Source of the DNA: Raineya orbicola
Lineage (GTDB): Bacteria; Bacteroidota; Bacteroidia; Cytophagales; Thermonemataceae
DNA: 64,000 bases
Direction of reading: 5' to 3'
Assembly (NCBI RefSeq): GCF_002843425.1
Contig: NZ_NKXO01000017.1
Location: 1 to 64,000, forward strand
Of this stretch, positions 8,992 to 16,746 are shown piece after piece. How positions within the stretch are numbered: position 1 is the first letter of the stretch; every line of letters starts with the position of its first letter. Below the pieces are notes generated by a model, which saw only the letters and a program-made list of their open reading frames with translations, made no database searches and had not been told where the DNA came from. The position numbers and the translations under genes are program-made.

Positions 8992-9396
8992 TTACCATAA
9001 TATCCACATAGCCATTAGGCAGGCTATAAAATAAGGTACTAATCCTGCCGCACCCGTGTAATCTTTGGCGATGCGTTGTCCGAAAAAGAGCATAATAATA
9101 TTAGCGGTTGCCAAAACTGCTCCATAATAAGCCCAAATGCTTTTGGGGGTAATGAGTAAATGTAAAAAACCTATCAAAGAGAATACTCCTGCCGCCACTT
9201 CTGTAATGGTGATGATACCTAAAAGTAAAGGCACAGAATTTTTAAGGAAAGTTTTTGAAAAATGGCTTTTCAGCCACGAAAGATTGCCTTTCCAATCCAA
9301 TACTTTATCCAAACCCGATTGCAAAAATAAAATAGCCAAAAATGCACTGCAAAATATTTTTGAAAGAAAATTGATTTGAAAAAATTGTTCTAACAT
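8992..9396 (-). CDS. Small DoxX-like integral membrane protein
   Basis: A 134-residue protein with four predicted hydrophobic helices (about 8-30, 54-76, 85-105 and 115-133) and an SGLDKVLDW segment after the first, a pattern typical of the DoxX/MauE-like superfamily. The family's biochemical role is not settled; some members accompany quinone or thiosulfate metabolism. It lies directly upstream of ispF with almost no gap, so it probably shares that transcript. The family assignment rests on topology and overall resemblance, not on catalytic residues. Confidence 0.6.
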   Translation of the reverse strand: MLEQFFQINFLSKIFCSAFLAILFLQSGLDKVLDWKGNLSWLKSHFSKTFLKNSVPLLLGIITITEVAAGVFSLIGFLHLLITPKSIWAYYGAVLATANIIMLFFGQRIAKDYTGAAGLVPYFIACLMAMWILW

Positions 9397-9491
9397 AAAC
9401 GTATGCGTTTGGGTTGTTTTGCTTCAAAGATAAGGAATTAAGTTGTAAATTCTAAATGAAGGCTTATGGCTTTTGTTTTTGAGAATCTTTA

Positions 9492-10496
9492 TCAGACAAA
9501 CTTTTCTCGTAAAAGGGCTATTTCTTTGCTTGGGGAAGCCTTTTCATACAAAATTCTGAATACGGCTCTGGTAATAGGCATATCTACTTTGTATTTTTGC
9601 TCGTTGATGGTATAAACACTTTTTACAGCGTAGTAGCCCTCTGCAATCATATTCATTTCCATTTGAGCCGATTTTACGCTATATCCTCTGCCTATCATAT
9701 TACCGAATGTTCTATTTCGGCTGAATTGAGAGTAAGCAGTTACAAGCAAATCGCCTAAATAGGCAGTATGGCTCAAATCTCGGTGTTGTGGGTAAATGGC
9801 ATCTAAAAATGCTTTAATTTCTTTCACAGAATTAGTTACCAAAACCGCCTGAAAATTATCGCCATAGCCTAATCCGTGGCAAATACCACAGGCAAGAGCA
9901 ATGATATTTTTCATTACGGCACTGTATTCTACGCCAATCATATCGTCGTAGGGAGTGGCTTTGATGTAGCGGCAAGTAAGCATTTGAGCTACTTCGCGGG
10001 CGAGTTCTTCGTTGGAAGTGCCTATGGTCAGGTAAGATTGCCGTTCTAAAGCGACTTCCTCGGCGTGGCAAGGACCGCCAATGACTGCCATTTGCTTAAA
10101 TTTTATGCCTTTTTCTTCGTGAAATAAATCTGTTACCAAGTAATTTTTGTTGGGGATCATTCCTTTTACGGCAGAAATGATTTTTTTGCCTTGCAAATCT
10201 TCTGCACTAATATTCTGAACGGCTTCTTCCACAAAAGCCGCAGGAACAGCTACAAGTACATATTCAGCTTGTGCAATTGCCTGCTTGGGGTTGAGCCAAA
10301 CTTTTACCTTGTTTTCATCAATATACACATCGCTCAAATAATTCGGATTGATGTGAAAACGGCGAATGAAAGCGGCGGTTCGGCTATTACGCATCCACCA
10401 ATGAATGCGAACATTATTCTTTTCGGTAAGAATTTTAACCAAAGCAGTTGCCCAACTGCCTCCCCCTAAAACGGCTATGGAATTTGTTTTTTCCAT
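9492..10496 (-). CDS. gpsA: NAD(P)-dependent glycerol-3-phosphate dehydrogenase
   Basis: GpsA reduces dihydroxyacetone phosphate to sn-glycerol 3-phosphate, the precursor of phospholipid head groups. The Rossmann motif is GGGSWATALVKIL near the N terminus. The substrate-binding blocks SAVKGMIPN, GGPCHAEEVA, GVEYSAVMKNIIALACGI (with the catalytic Lys) and GDLLVTAYSQFSRNRTFG follow in the usual order. The length of 334 is normal. It lies 9 nt from the ORF of the Fic gene on the same strand, so its transcription may now depend on signals upstream of that gene. Confidence 0.95.
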   Translation of the reverse strand: MEKTNSIAVLGGGSWATALVKILTEKNNVRIHWWMRNSRTAAFIRRFHINPNYLSDVYIDENKVKVWLNPKQAIAQAEYVLVAVPAAFVEEAVQNISAEDLQGKKIISAVKGMIPNKNYLVTDLFHEEKGIKFKQMAVIGGPCHAEEVALERQSYLTIGTSNEELAREVAQMLTCRYIKATPYDDMIGVEYSAVMKNIIALACGICHGLGYGDNFQAVLVTNSVKEIKAFLDAIYPQHRDLSHTAYLGDLLVTAYSQFSRNRTFGNMIGRGYSVKSAQMEMNMIAEGYYAVKSVYTINEQKYKVDMPITRAVFRILYEKASPSKEIALLREKFV

Positions 10497-10505
10497 TTTT
10501 AGAAA

Positions 10506-11969
10506 CTATGTTAATTCGTTAATAATTATAGACATTCCTACTTTCAAGACATCTTTCAGAAACACCTCTAAGTTCTCCTTTGAATTTTCAGAAAATTCAT
10601 TTTCAAGTGATATGGTATAGGGTTTTATATGAATAGGGATAGTTTGTTCTATTCTTTGATTTTTTCTGCTTTTATCTATAAATTCAACAAAAGAACCAAG
10701 AGCAATTACTGAGTCAAAATAGCCGAAATAATGGAGCGAAATAATAATATCATAACGTTTGAACTGCGAGATATGAAAAGATATTCTAAACCATTTTCGT
10801 GGTCTGTTTTTATTGAAGAAATAATCGTTTTCTTGGGCTAATGCAATAATTTGTTTCGTGTAGTAATAGGAATTTTCGGGTTTAGAAGCAATTGTTTGAA
10901 TATAAGTTTTCTCTTTGGGTATTACTTCAAATAATTCTTGTTGAATTTTCCCGATGATTTCATACACACTTTCTGATAAGATATTCCAATTCTTCTCAAT
11001 CGTTTTATCACGTTCTAATTTTTCTTGCAAGCTCATTTTTTCTACCTTCTCTTTGAAGGTTTGAGCAAGTACTGAGAGCGTATCAAAGCTCATTTGAATA
11101 TTGAGGGCTTTTTCAATGTTTCTTTTTTGTACTTTGCAGAAAAGAATTACTAAATTTTCAGGATTTCCCTTATCAGCTTGTTCTAACGCTTCAATATATT
11201 CTTTTCTTTCTGTTCGCAAAATATTTAGGGGGAACAACTGATGTTTTATGAGAATTAGACTTGCGAGCAATCTTGCCATTCTCCCGTTCCCGTCTTGAAA
11301 AGGATGTATTTGAGTAAAAGCGTGATGAAACCAAGCCGACAAAATGATAGGGTGGATTTGTTTGGCTTCTAACCCGTTTGATATTTCAAGCAGTTTGTCT
11401 ATTTCGCTATCCACTTGAAGTGGGGGGCAATACTCAAAAATGGTTCCATCACTTCGCTTAGGATTATTAGGGTGCATTTTGAACTTCCCTTTCAACACTT
11501 CTACTTTTATTTCTCTTCCCAAAGAGTCAATTGCCCAAGTATATTCCTGCCCTTTCAAAACAAGTTGGTGAAGTTCTAAAATGAAGGACTTGTTAATAGG
11601 TCTATTATTCGTAACAACATCAAAAACAAAATCTATTGCTTCAAACTGATGTTTCAAATAATTCATCAGTTGATTTGGGGAAATATTGGTATCGTTATGG
11701 CTGATATAACTTTCAATAAAGCCTTCTTTTATGAAGGTTTGAGTGATGCCTTCACTTAAATCGTATAGTTTTTCAATAATGCCTGTTTCAATAGCGTGTT
11801 GTCTTTTCAGTTGGTTAAGAAATTCATCAAATTCTTTGCTATTTTTTTTTAATTGACTTCTTTTTTTATACCAACTTGGGGCAAGCTCGTCAAATAAAGA
11901 AGTGTTGGTTTTTGACCACTTTTCATTAAATTGGATAGGTTGCCAAACTTTAATGTACTTATTTTGCAT
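10506..11969 (-). CDS. Fic-domain protein (predicted AMPylase/nucleotidyltransferase)
   Basis: A 487-residue Fic protein, of a family that transfers AMP or another nucleotide-derived group to hydroxyl side chains of target proteins. The full active-site motif is present: HPFQDGNGRMAR with catalytic His222 (numbering from the ATG). An N-terminal autoinhibitory helix motif of the (S/T)xxxE(G/N) type is present as TFIKEG (78-83), making it a self-inhibited class II-like Fic protein. Residues about 270-487 form an extension with no recognised domain. A TTG two codons earlier is a possible alternative start. It sits tightly between gpsA and holB, two core genes with no known link to Fic function, which suggests insertion into an existing operon. 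Its target is unknown. Confidence 0.88.
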   Translation of the reverse strand: MQNKYIKVWQPIQFNEKWSKTNTSLFDELAPSWYKKRSQLKKNSKEFDEFLNQLKRQHAIETGIIEKLYDLSEGITQTFIKEGFIESYISHNDTNISPNQLMNYLKHQFEAIDFVFDVVTNNRPINKSFILELHQLVLKGQEYTWAIDSLGREIKVEVLKGKFKMHPNNPKRSDGTIFEYCPPLQVDSEIDKLLEISNGLEAKQIHPIILSAWFHHAFTQIHPFQDGNGRMARLLASLILIKHQLFPLNILRTERKEYIEALEQADKGNPENLVILFCKVQKRNIEKALNIQMSFDTLSVLAQTFKEKVEKMSLQEKLERDKTIEKNWNILSESVYEIIGKIQQELFEVIPKEKTYIQTIASKPENSYYYTKQIIALAQENDYFFNKNRPRKWFRISFHISQFKRYDIIISLHYFGYFDSVIALGSFVEFIDKSRKNQRIEQTIPIHIKPYTISLENEFSENSKENLEVFLKDVLKVGMSIIINELT

Positions 11970-11994
11970 ATCCAATCAAGTAAAATTTTATTTT

Positions 11995-13110
11995 TCAACG
12001 AATAATTTGGCTAATTTGCAAAGATGTTTCTAAAAAAACAATTTTTGGGTTTGCATTTCTTTCTAAATGAAAAATGGCATTGTTGAGCAATTCGTAAAAT
12101 TTAGCGATATTTTCTGTATGAATGGTTTTGGAGAATCCTTGTACAAAGGTCATTCCTTCTTCGGAAAGACGATTGAGTTTGCCTTCAGCAAAGCGATATA
12201 CCAAAGTTTCTTGGCACATATTTAAGCCGTATTGCAAAAGATTTCTTTGAGCTTCTTTGGGCATTTTTCCAAAGTCTTCCATCATTTTACAGAGTTCGGC
12301 GTATTTGCGAGAGTAGCAGATTCGCATCCAATTCCGAAAAAGACTATGGTTATCATCTACAATTTCTTGGGCTAAATATTGTGCTTTTAGTAAATTACCT
12401 TCTGCCAAATGAGCGATTTGTTCAGCTCGGAGAGGCTCTACTTGCATTTTTTCTTGTAAAAACTCTTTTACCTCACTATCCTTGAAATTGCGTATGCGTA
12501 CAGGTTGCAGACGCGAAAGAATAGTAATCAGGAGTTTTTCGGGTTCCTGACTTACCAGAAAAAAAAGCGTTTGAGGAGGCGGCTCTTCCAAAATTTTAAG
12601 CAAAGCATTGGCGGCTGTGGGGTGCATTAGTTCGGGAAGCCAAATCAGCATTGCTTTGAAATCACTTTCAAAAGGCATTAGCGAAAGCGTAGTGATGATT
12701 TTACGGCTTTCTTCGGCACTGATATTAGGCATTTTGCTTTCTGCCCCAATATGCTCCAGCCACTCACTTATGCCTGCGTAAGTTTTTTGCAAGGCAAATT
12801 CTCGCCACTCTTTGAGCAAATCTTGGCTCAAAGGTTTTGTGATTTTGGGGGTAGAACTTGTGGGAAAAACAAAATGCAAATCAGGGTGCGTGAGTTTATC
12901 TAATTTACGGCAGGCGGGGCAAGTGCCACAGCTATCATATTCGCCTTTGTTATGACAAAAAATATAACGAACATAAGCCAGTGCCATTGCCAGATTTGCC
13001 GAGCCTTCTGCCCCTGCAAAAAGTTGAGCGTGTGCAACGTGATTTTGCCTAAGGGCTGTAATGAGTGTTCTTTTAATTTCTTCTAAACCAAAAATATCCC
13101 TGAAATACAT
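11995..13110 (-). CDS. holB: DNA polymerase III delta-prime subunit
   Basis: A 371-residue clamp-loader subunit of the AAA+ family. The N terminus (IFGLEEIKRTLITALRQNHVAH) is typical. The P-loop position reads AGAEGSANLAMA, lacking GKT, as expected for the non-hydrolysing delta-prime subunit. A four-Cys zinc module is visible (CHNKGEYDSCGTCPACRKL). LLKILEEPPPQTLFFLVS and a SRLQPVR segment close the ATPase-like region. It opens the sliding clamp together with tau/gamma and delta. It lies 19 nt from the Fic ORF on the same strand. Confidence 0.9.
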   Translation of the reverse strand: MYFRDIFGLEEIKRTLITALRQNHVAHAQLFAGAEGSANLAMALAYVRYIFCHNKGEYDSCGTCPACRKLDKLTHPDLHFVFPTSSTPKITKPLSQDLLKEWREFALQKTYAGISEWLEHIGAESKMPNISAEESRKIITTLSLMPFESDFKAMLIWLPELMHPTAANALLKILEEPPPQTLFFLVSQEPEKLLITILSRLQPVRIRNFKDSEVKEFLQEKMQVEPLRAEQIAHLAEGNLLKAQYLAQEIVDDNHSLFRNWMRICYSRKYAELCKMMEDFGKMPKEAQRNLLQYGLNMCQETLVYRFAEGKLNRLSEEGMTFVQGFSKTIHTENIAKFYELLNNAIFHLERNANPKIVFLETSLQISQIIR

Positions 13111-13135
13111 CGGAAAGTATTTAGGCGGTGAGTTT

Positions 13136-13180
13136 TGAAAAAAACACCCCTCTCTACAAGTTTTTATGTAAAAGAGGGGT
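13136..13180 (-). terminator. Rho-independent terminator of the transaldolase-CBS gene
   Basis: An inverted repeat (46-53 and 73-80 of the 13100 block, ACCCCTCT/AGAGGGGT) read on the minus strand ends in a long U-run. It lies just after the stop of the transaldolase-CBS gene, separating that gene from holB. Confidence 0.6.
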
Positions 13181-13192
13181 ATGTTGTAATAA

Positions 13193-14218
13193 TTAACCCA
13201 TCAAGCCAATATCTATCAAATCTTGTACATCTAACATTCCTTTGAGCTTGCCTTTTTCGGTAACAATCAGATTATCTACATTTTTTTGCTTAATAAGTTG
13301 AACGGCATCATTCAAAAGGGCATCGCTTTCAATGGTAAGCGGCGTTTTGAACTCAAATTCGCTCATTTTCTTTTTGAGCAAATCTTTTCCATTTTCTTTA
13401 AGTTTTCTACGCAAATCGCCATCGGTAAAAACGCCTACAAGGTTTTTCTTACTATCAATTACAGAAACAGCACCAAAGCCCGATTCTGTCATTTGCACAA
13501 TTGCATCAAGCACGGTTTCGGTGAGCTTGACGGTAGGGTTTTCCTGACGAATAATATCTTTGACACGCTTAGTCATTAGTTTGGTGTGTTCTTCAAATTG
13601 TTGTGTGCCAATAGCCGTGAAATGGTTTTCGGTGAGTTGTTTCATTATTTTCCAAGGCACGGTAATGGTATGCACACCTATATTGATAGCATTTCTGACG
13701 TGTTCTACATTACGCACAGAAGAGAACATAATTTTAGAACGATAGCCATAATAATTTACAGCATCTACGCATTGCTGAACAAGAGCCAGAGCATCGTGTC
13801 CTTGGTCTTGCAATCTGCCCACCAGTGGGCATACATAAGTAGCCCCTGCTGCCATAGCCATATAGGCTTGTTGGAGGGTATAAACCAAATGAATATTTAC
13901 TTGATAGCCTTCGTCTGTGAGTTTTTTACAGGCTTTTACACCTTCCAAAGAGACAGGTATTTTGAAAACGGTTTTTTCTTTGCTTAAACCCAATTTTACA
14001 AGTCTTTTGGCTTCTTTTACAATTTCATCTGCATTATCGCCAAGGGCTTCTACTTGTAAAATAGGTACCATTTTTGAAAGTTTGAGGATAATTTCATCTA
14101 CATTTTTTACGCCTTCGCGGTGCATAAAAGTAGGAGTGGTGGTCAGTCCTGTGAGAAATCCGAGCTGGAAGGCTTCTTCAATTTCTTTGATGTCTGCTGA
14201 ATCAAGATAGAGTTCCAT
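13193..14218 (-). CDS. Transaldolase (TalC/FSA type) fused to two CBS domains
   Basis: Residues 1-215 are a small transaldolase of the fructose-6-phosphate aldolase/TalC class. MELYLDSAD starts the barrel, TTTPT forms the phosphate end, the Schiff-base lysine is Lys86 in VFKIPVS (Lys85 in E. coli FSA), and GATYVCPLVGRLQDQG follows. Residues about 220-341 are a CBS pair with the block GVFTDGDLRRKL and the ending LKGMLDVQDLIDIGL. That CBS pair looks like the one on arabinose-5-phosphate isomerases (KdsD/KpsF). CBS pairs usually bind adenine nucleotides, so allosteric control of sugar exchange in the pentose phosphate pathway is a reasonable inference. Start is ATG 14218; the TTG at 14242 falls inside a TAATTTTG -7 element (minus strand, 14240-14247). 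A terminator follows the gene. Confidence 0.88.
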   Translation of the reverse strand: MELYLDSADIKEIEEAFQLGFLTGLTTTPTFMHREGVKNVDEIILKLSKMVPILQVEALGDNADEIVKEAKRLVKLGLSKEKTVFKIPVSLEGVKACKKLTDEGYQVNIHLVYTLQQAYMAMAAGATYVCPLVGRLQDQGHDALALVQQCVDAVNYYGYRSKIMFSSVRNVEHVRNAINIGVHTITVPWKIMKQLTENHFTAIGTQQFEEHTKLMTKRVKDIIRQENPTVKLTETVLDAIVQMTESGFGAVSVIDSKKNLVGVFTDGDLRRKLKENGKDLLKKKMSEFEFKTPLTIESDALLNDAVQLIKQKNVDNLIVTEKGKLKGMLDVQDLIDIGLMG

Positions 14219-14376
14219 TGCGTACAAAAGTTTATTTTCCAAAATTACGCCCCAAAGTAAAGATTTTTCTTGTAATTCTCAAAATGGATTTTACTACAAG
14301 GCAAAATTTTCTGTAATTTGCAAAGCAAAATAGAAGCAGGAGGTAGGAAGCAAGAAACAGGAAATCTATTACTATT

Positions 14377-15141
14377 ATGCTATACTATCAGGAATTAGGT
14401 TCAAAAGGTAAAGAAATTGTGATTATTCACGGGCTTTTTGGTTCATCAGATAATTGGCTTACTATCGGAAGAGCTTTGGCTGATGAATATAAGGTTTATC
14501 TCATAGACCAACGCAATCACGGCAAATCTTTTCATAGCTCTGAATGGACTTACGAGGCTATGGCGAAAGATTTACACGAATTTATAGAAGCTAAAAATCT
14601 GCAAAATCCTACTCTTTTGGGGCATTCTATGGGGGGCAAAACAGCAATGTATTATGCTTGCAACTACTTTCCAAGCAAGATTGAAAAGCTCATTGTAGCA
14701 GATATTGCTCCTAAAAGTTATCCGCTTCATCATCAGCATATTTTAGAGGGCTTGCAGGCAATTGATTTACAAAAACTGACATCTCGCAAAGAAGCGGAGG
14801 AAATTTTAAGCCTTTATGTAAAAGAAGATTCTACCAAAGCCTTTTTACTCAAAAATCTGTACCGAGAAGGAGAAAAATGGGCTTGGCGTATCAACTTAGC
14901 TGTTATCGCTGAACAAATTGCCAATGTAGGTGAGGGTTTGCATACCAATCTTACTTTTGATGAACCCACACTTTTTGTTCGGGGCGAAAAATCTCATTAT
15001 ATTCTTGATGAAGATTTTGAGCTTATTCGTTATTATTTCCCCAAAGCAATTATAGAAACCATAGCAGAGGCAGGGCATTGGCTTCACGCTGAAAAGCCCC
15101 AAGCATTTTTAGAGGTGGTGAAAAACTTCTTAAAAAGTTGA
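14377..15141 (+). CDS. Alpha/beta hydrolase (YbfF-like esterase)
   Basis: A 254-residue alpha/beta-hydrolase. The oxyanion-hole segment HGLFGSSDNW is near the N terminus, DQRNHGKS follows, the nucleophile serine lies in GHSMGGKTA, and the C-terminal catalytic His is in AGHWLHAE. This arrangement and length match YbfF/ABHD11-type esterases acting on acyl esters or acyl-CoA. No signal peptide, so probably cytoplasmic. It is transcribed away from the transaldolase gene and converges on the YbjN-like gene, with a strong two-way terminator between them. Confidence 0.88.
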   Translation: MLYYQELGSKGKEIVIIHGLFGSSDNWLTIGRALADEYKVYLIDQRNHGKSFHSSEWTYEAMAKDLHEFIEAKNLQNPTLLGHSMGGKTAMYYACNYFPSKIEKLIVADIAPKSYPLHHQHILEGLQAIDLQKLTSRKEAEEILSLYVKEDSTKAFLLKNLYREGEKWAWRINLAVIAEQIANVGEGLHTNLTFDEPTLFVRGEKSHYILDEDFELIRYYFPKAIIETIAEAGHWLHAEKPQAFLEVVKNFLKS

Positions 15142-15195
15142 TTTTTTCTGAAAGTTTTTGCTTTTTTTATCGTTTATACAAAGTTGTTTCCCTAA

Positions 15196-15238
15196 AAATA
15201 AACAACCGCATCAAGCTCTTTGGTGCGGTTATTTATTT
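15196..15238. terminator. Bidirectional terminator between convergent genes
   Basis: Arms 15196-15214 and 15220-15238 pair over 19 positions with one mismatch and one G-T wobble and a 5-nt loop. The GC-rich core is flanked by A/T arms, giving U-runs on both strands. It separates the hydrolase (plus) from the YbjN-like gene (minus). Confidence 0.85.
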
Positions 15239-15254
15239 TTAATTTTTGAGGCAA

Positions 15255-15674
15255 TTATTTACCAAAATATTTTTCACGCAATTTATCATCGTATAGGTCG
15301 GCATAGTAGCCAATTCTATCCAACATAGCGGCGGCTTCGGTTTTATCCAGTCCTTGTGCTTCGCGTATCATTTTGATATAGGCATAATTATCCTTGATTG
15401 TAAAAGCTACACCATACAAAGTATGATTGATTTGCAAAAGCTCTTGGTAAAAAGCCTCACGATTGGTAGGGGGAACGCCTACCACAGGCGAAAGCAGTTG
15501 GAAATAAATTTGCTTGTTGCTTTCCATTTCCCAAACATCTACCCAAACGCTTGCCGAGCCTCTTTTCAAGTTCCATTGTCCTTCTAATTCGCCTCTGCAA
15601 GCTACGGGGTCTTCGCCCATATCACGGATACAACTTTCAATAATTTCGTAATAGTATTTGATAGGTTGTTGCAT
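15255..15674 (-). CDS. YbjN-domain protein (T3SS-chaperone-like fold)
   Basis: A 139-residue soluble acidic protein matching the YbjN / type III secretion chaperone-like family: an N-terminal helix (YYYEIIESCIRDMG), a beta-sheet with SASVWVDVWEM and IYFQLLSPVVGVP, and a helical end. Such proteins occur widely in Bacteroidota as single genes without secretion systems. The molecular role is unknown; in E. coli YbjN overproduction affects motility and stress responses. No operon partner is evident: it ends at the bidirectional terminator, and its 5' side is an AT-rich gap before the ABC ATPase gene. Confidence 0.6.
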   Translation of the reverse strand: MQQPIKYYYEIIESCIRDMGEDPVACRGELEGQWNLKRGSASVWVDVWEMESNKQIYFQLLSPVVGVPPTNREAFYQELLQINHTLYGVAFTIKDNYAYIKMIREAQGLDKTEAAAMLDRIGYYADLYDDKLREKYFGK

Positions 15675-15824
15675 AATTTTTAGAATTTTTGAGGCTAACG
15701 CAAATCAAAACAAATACAATTTGGGCAAATATGCAAAAAAACTTTGAAAAATATTTTTTTTACCTCAAAAATTTTTGAAATAAAAGTAAGGAAATCAGAA
15801 AGCCGTTTTTACTGAGCTTCAAGC

Positions 15825-16535
15825 TCATATTAATTGACTGCTAAATTGTTTATTGGCTTCATCAGTTTCTATTAAGCCATCTCGTAGGCGTATGATACGA
15901 TGAGCGTGTCGGGCAATATCTTCTTCGTGAGTAACCATAATAATGGTGTTTCCTTTTTGGTGTAAGGCATCAAAAAGAGCCATAATTTCTTGGGAGGTTT
16001 TTGTGTCAAGGTTACCTGTGGGTTCATCTGCTAAAATAATACTCGGATTATTTACCAAAGCCCTTGCAATAGCAACTCTTTGCCGTTGCCCGCCCGAAAG
16101 TTCGTTGGGGCGATGTTTGGCTCGGTTTTCTAAACCTACATTTTTCAGTGCTTCCATAGCTCGTTCTATGCGTTCCTTCTTGCCTACTCCTGCATAGATG
16201 AGTGGCAAAGCAACATTTTCTAAAGCTGTAGAGCGGGGCAAAAGGTTAAAAGTTTGAAACACAAAGCCAATTTCTTTGTTGCGAATTTCGGCGAGTTCAT
16301 TATCGCTCATATCGCTTACTTCCGTGCCGTTTAAGATATAAGTGCCTTCATTGGGAGTATCCAGACAGCCAATAATATTCATCAGGGTTGATTTTCCCGA
16401 GCCCGAAGGTCCCATAAAAGCCACGTATTCGCCTTTACGAATGGTTATGCTAATATCTTTCAAGGCGTGAATTACCTCGCTACCCATTTCGTATCTGCGA
16501 GCCAAGTGATGCGTTTCAATGATAATTTTGCTCAT
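15825..16535 (-). CDS. ABC transporter ATP-binding protein (LolD/MacB type)
   Basis: A 236-residue ATPase with Walker [11 protein letters not shown]-loop [12 protein letters not shown], signature [15 protein letters not shown], Walker [13 protein letters not shown], and a switch His in MVTHEED. The [18 protein letters not shown] and [11 protein letters not shown] blocks are those of the MacB/LolD/FtsE class, which powers lipoprotein release or mechanotransmission across the periplasm. No permease of the FtsX/MacB type is adjacent in the window, so its membrane partner must be encoded elsewhere. The gene appears to stand alone. Confidence 0.9.
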   Translation of the reverse strand: MSKIIIETHHLARRYEMGSEVIHALKDISITIRKGEYVAFMGPSGSGKSTLMNIIGCLDTPNEGTYILNGTEVSDMSDNELAEIRNKEIGFVFQTFNLLPRSTALENVALPLIYAGVGKKERIERAMEALKNVGLENRAKHRPNELSGGQRQRVAIARALVNNPSIILADEPTGNLDTKTSQEIMALFDALHQKGNTIIMVTHEEDIARHAHRIIRLRDGLIETDEANKQFSSQLI

Positions 16536-16746
16536 AATAGTTCAGATTTTGAAAGTTCAGAAGTTTGAGTTTCAAAAACTTTGTTTTAACTAATTTCTTG
16601 CCTCTTGTTTCCGTAATTATTTACATTCAAAAAGTTTAGCATTGGGAGTTCAGGATTTTAAGAACTTTATCTCTTATTCCTTTTGTGTATAGCATCAATA
16701 TGTCTAAAATCCTGTTTCCTGCATCTTGTTTCTTGTTTTGTACTAA

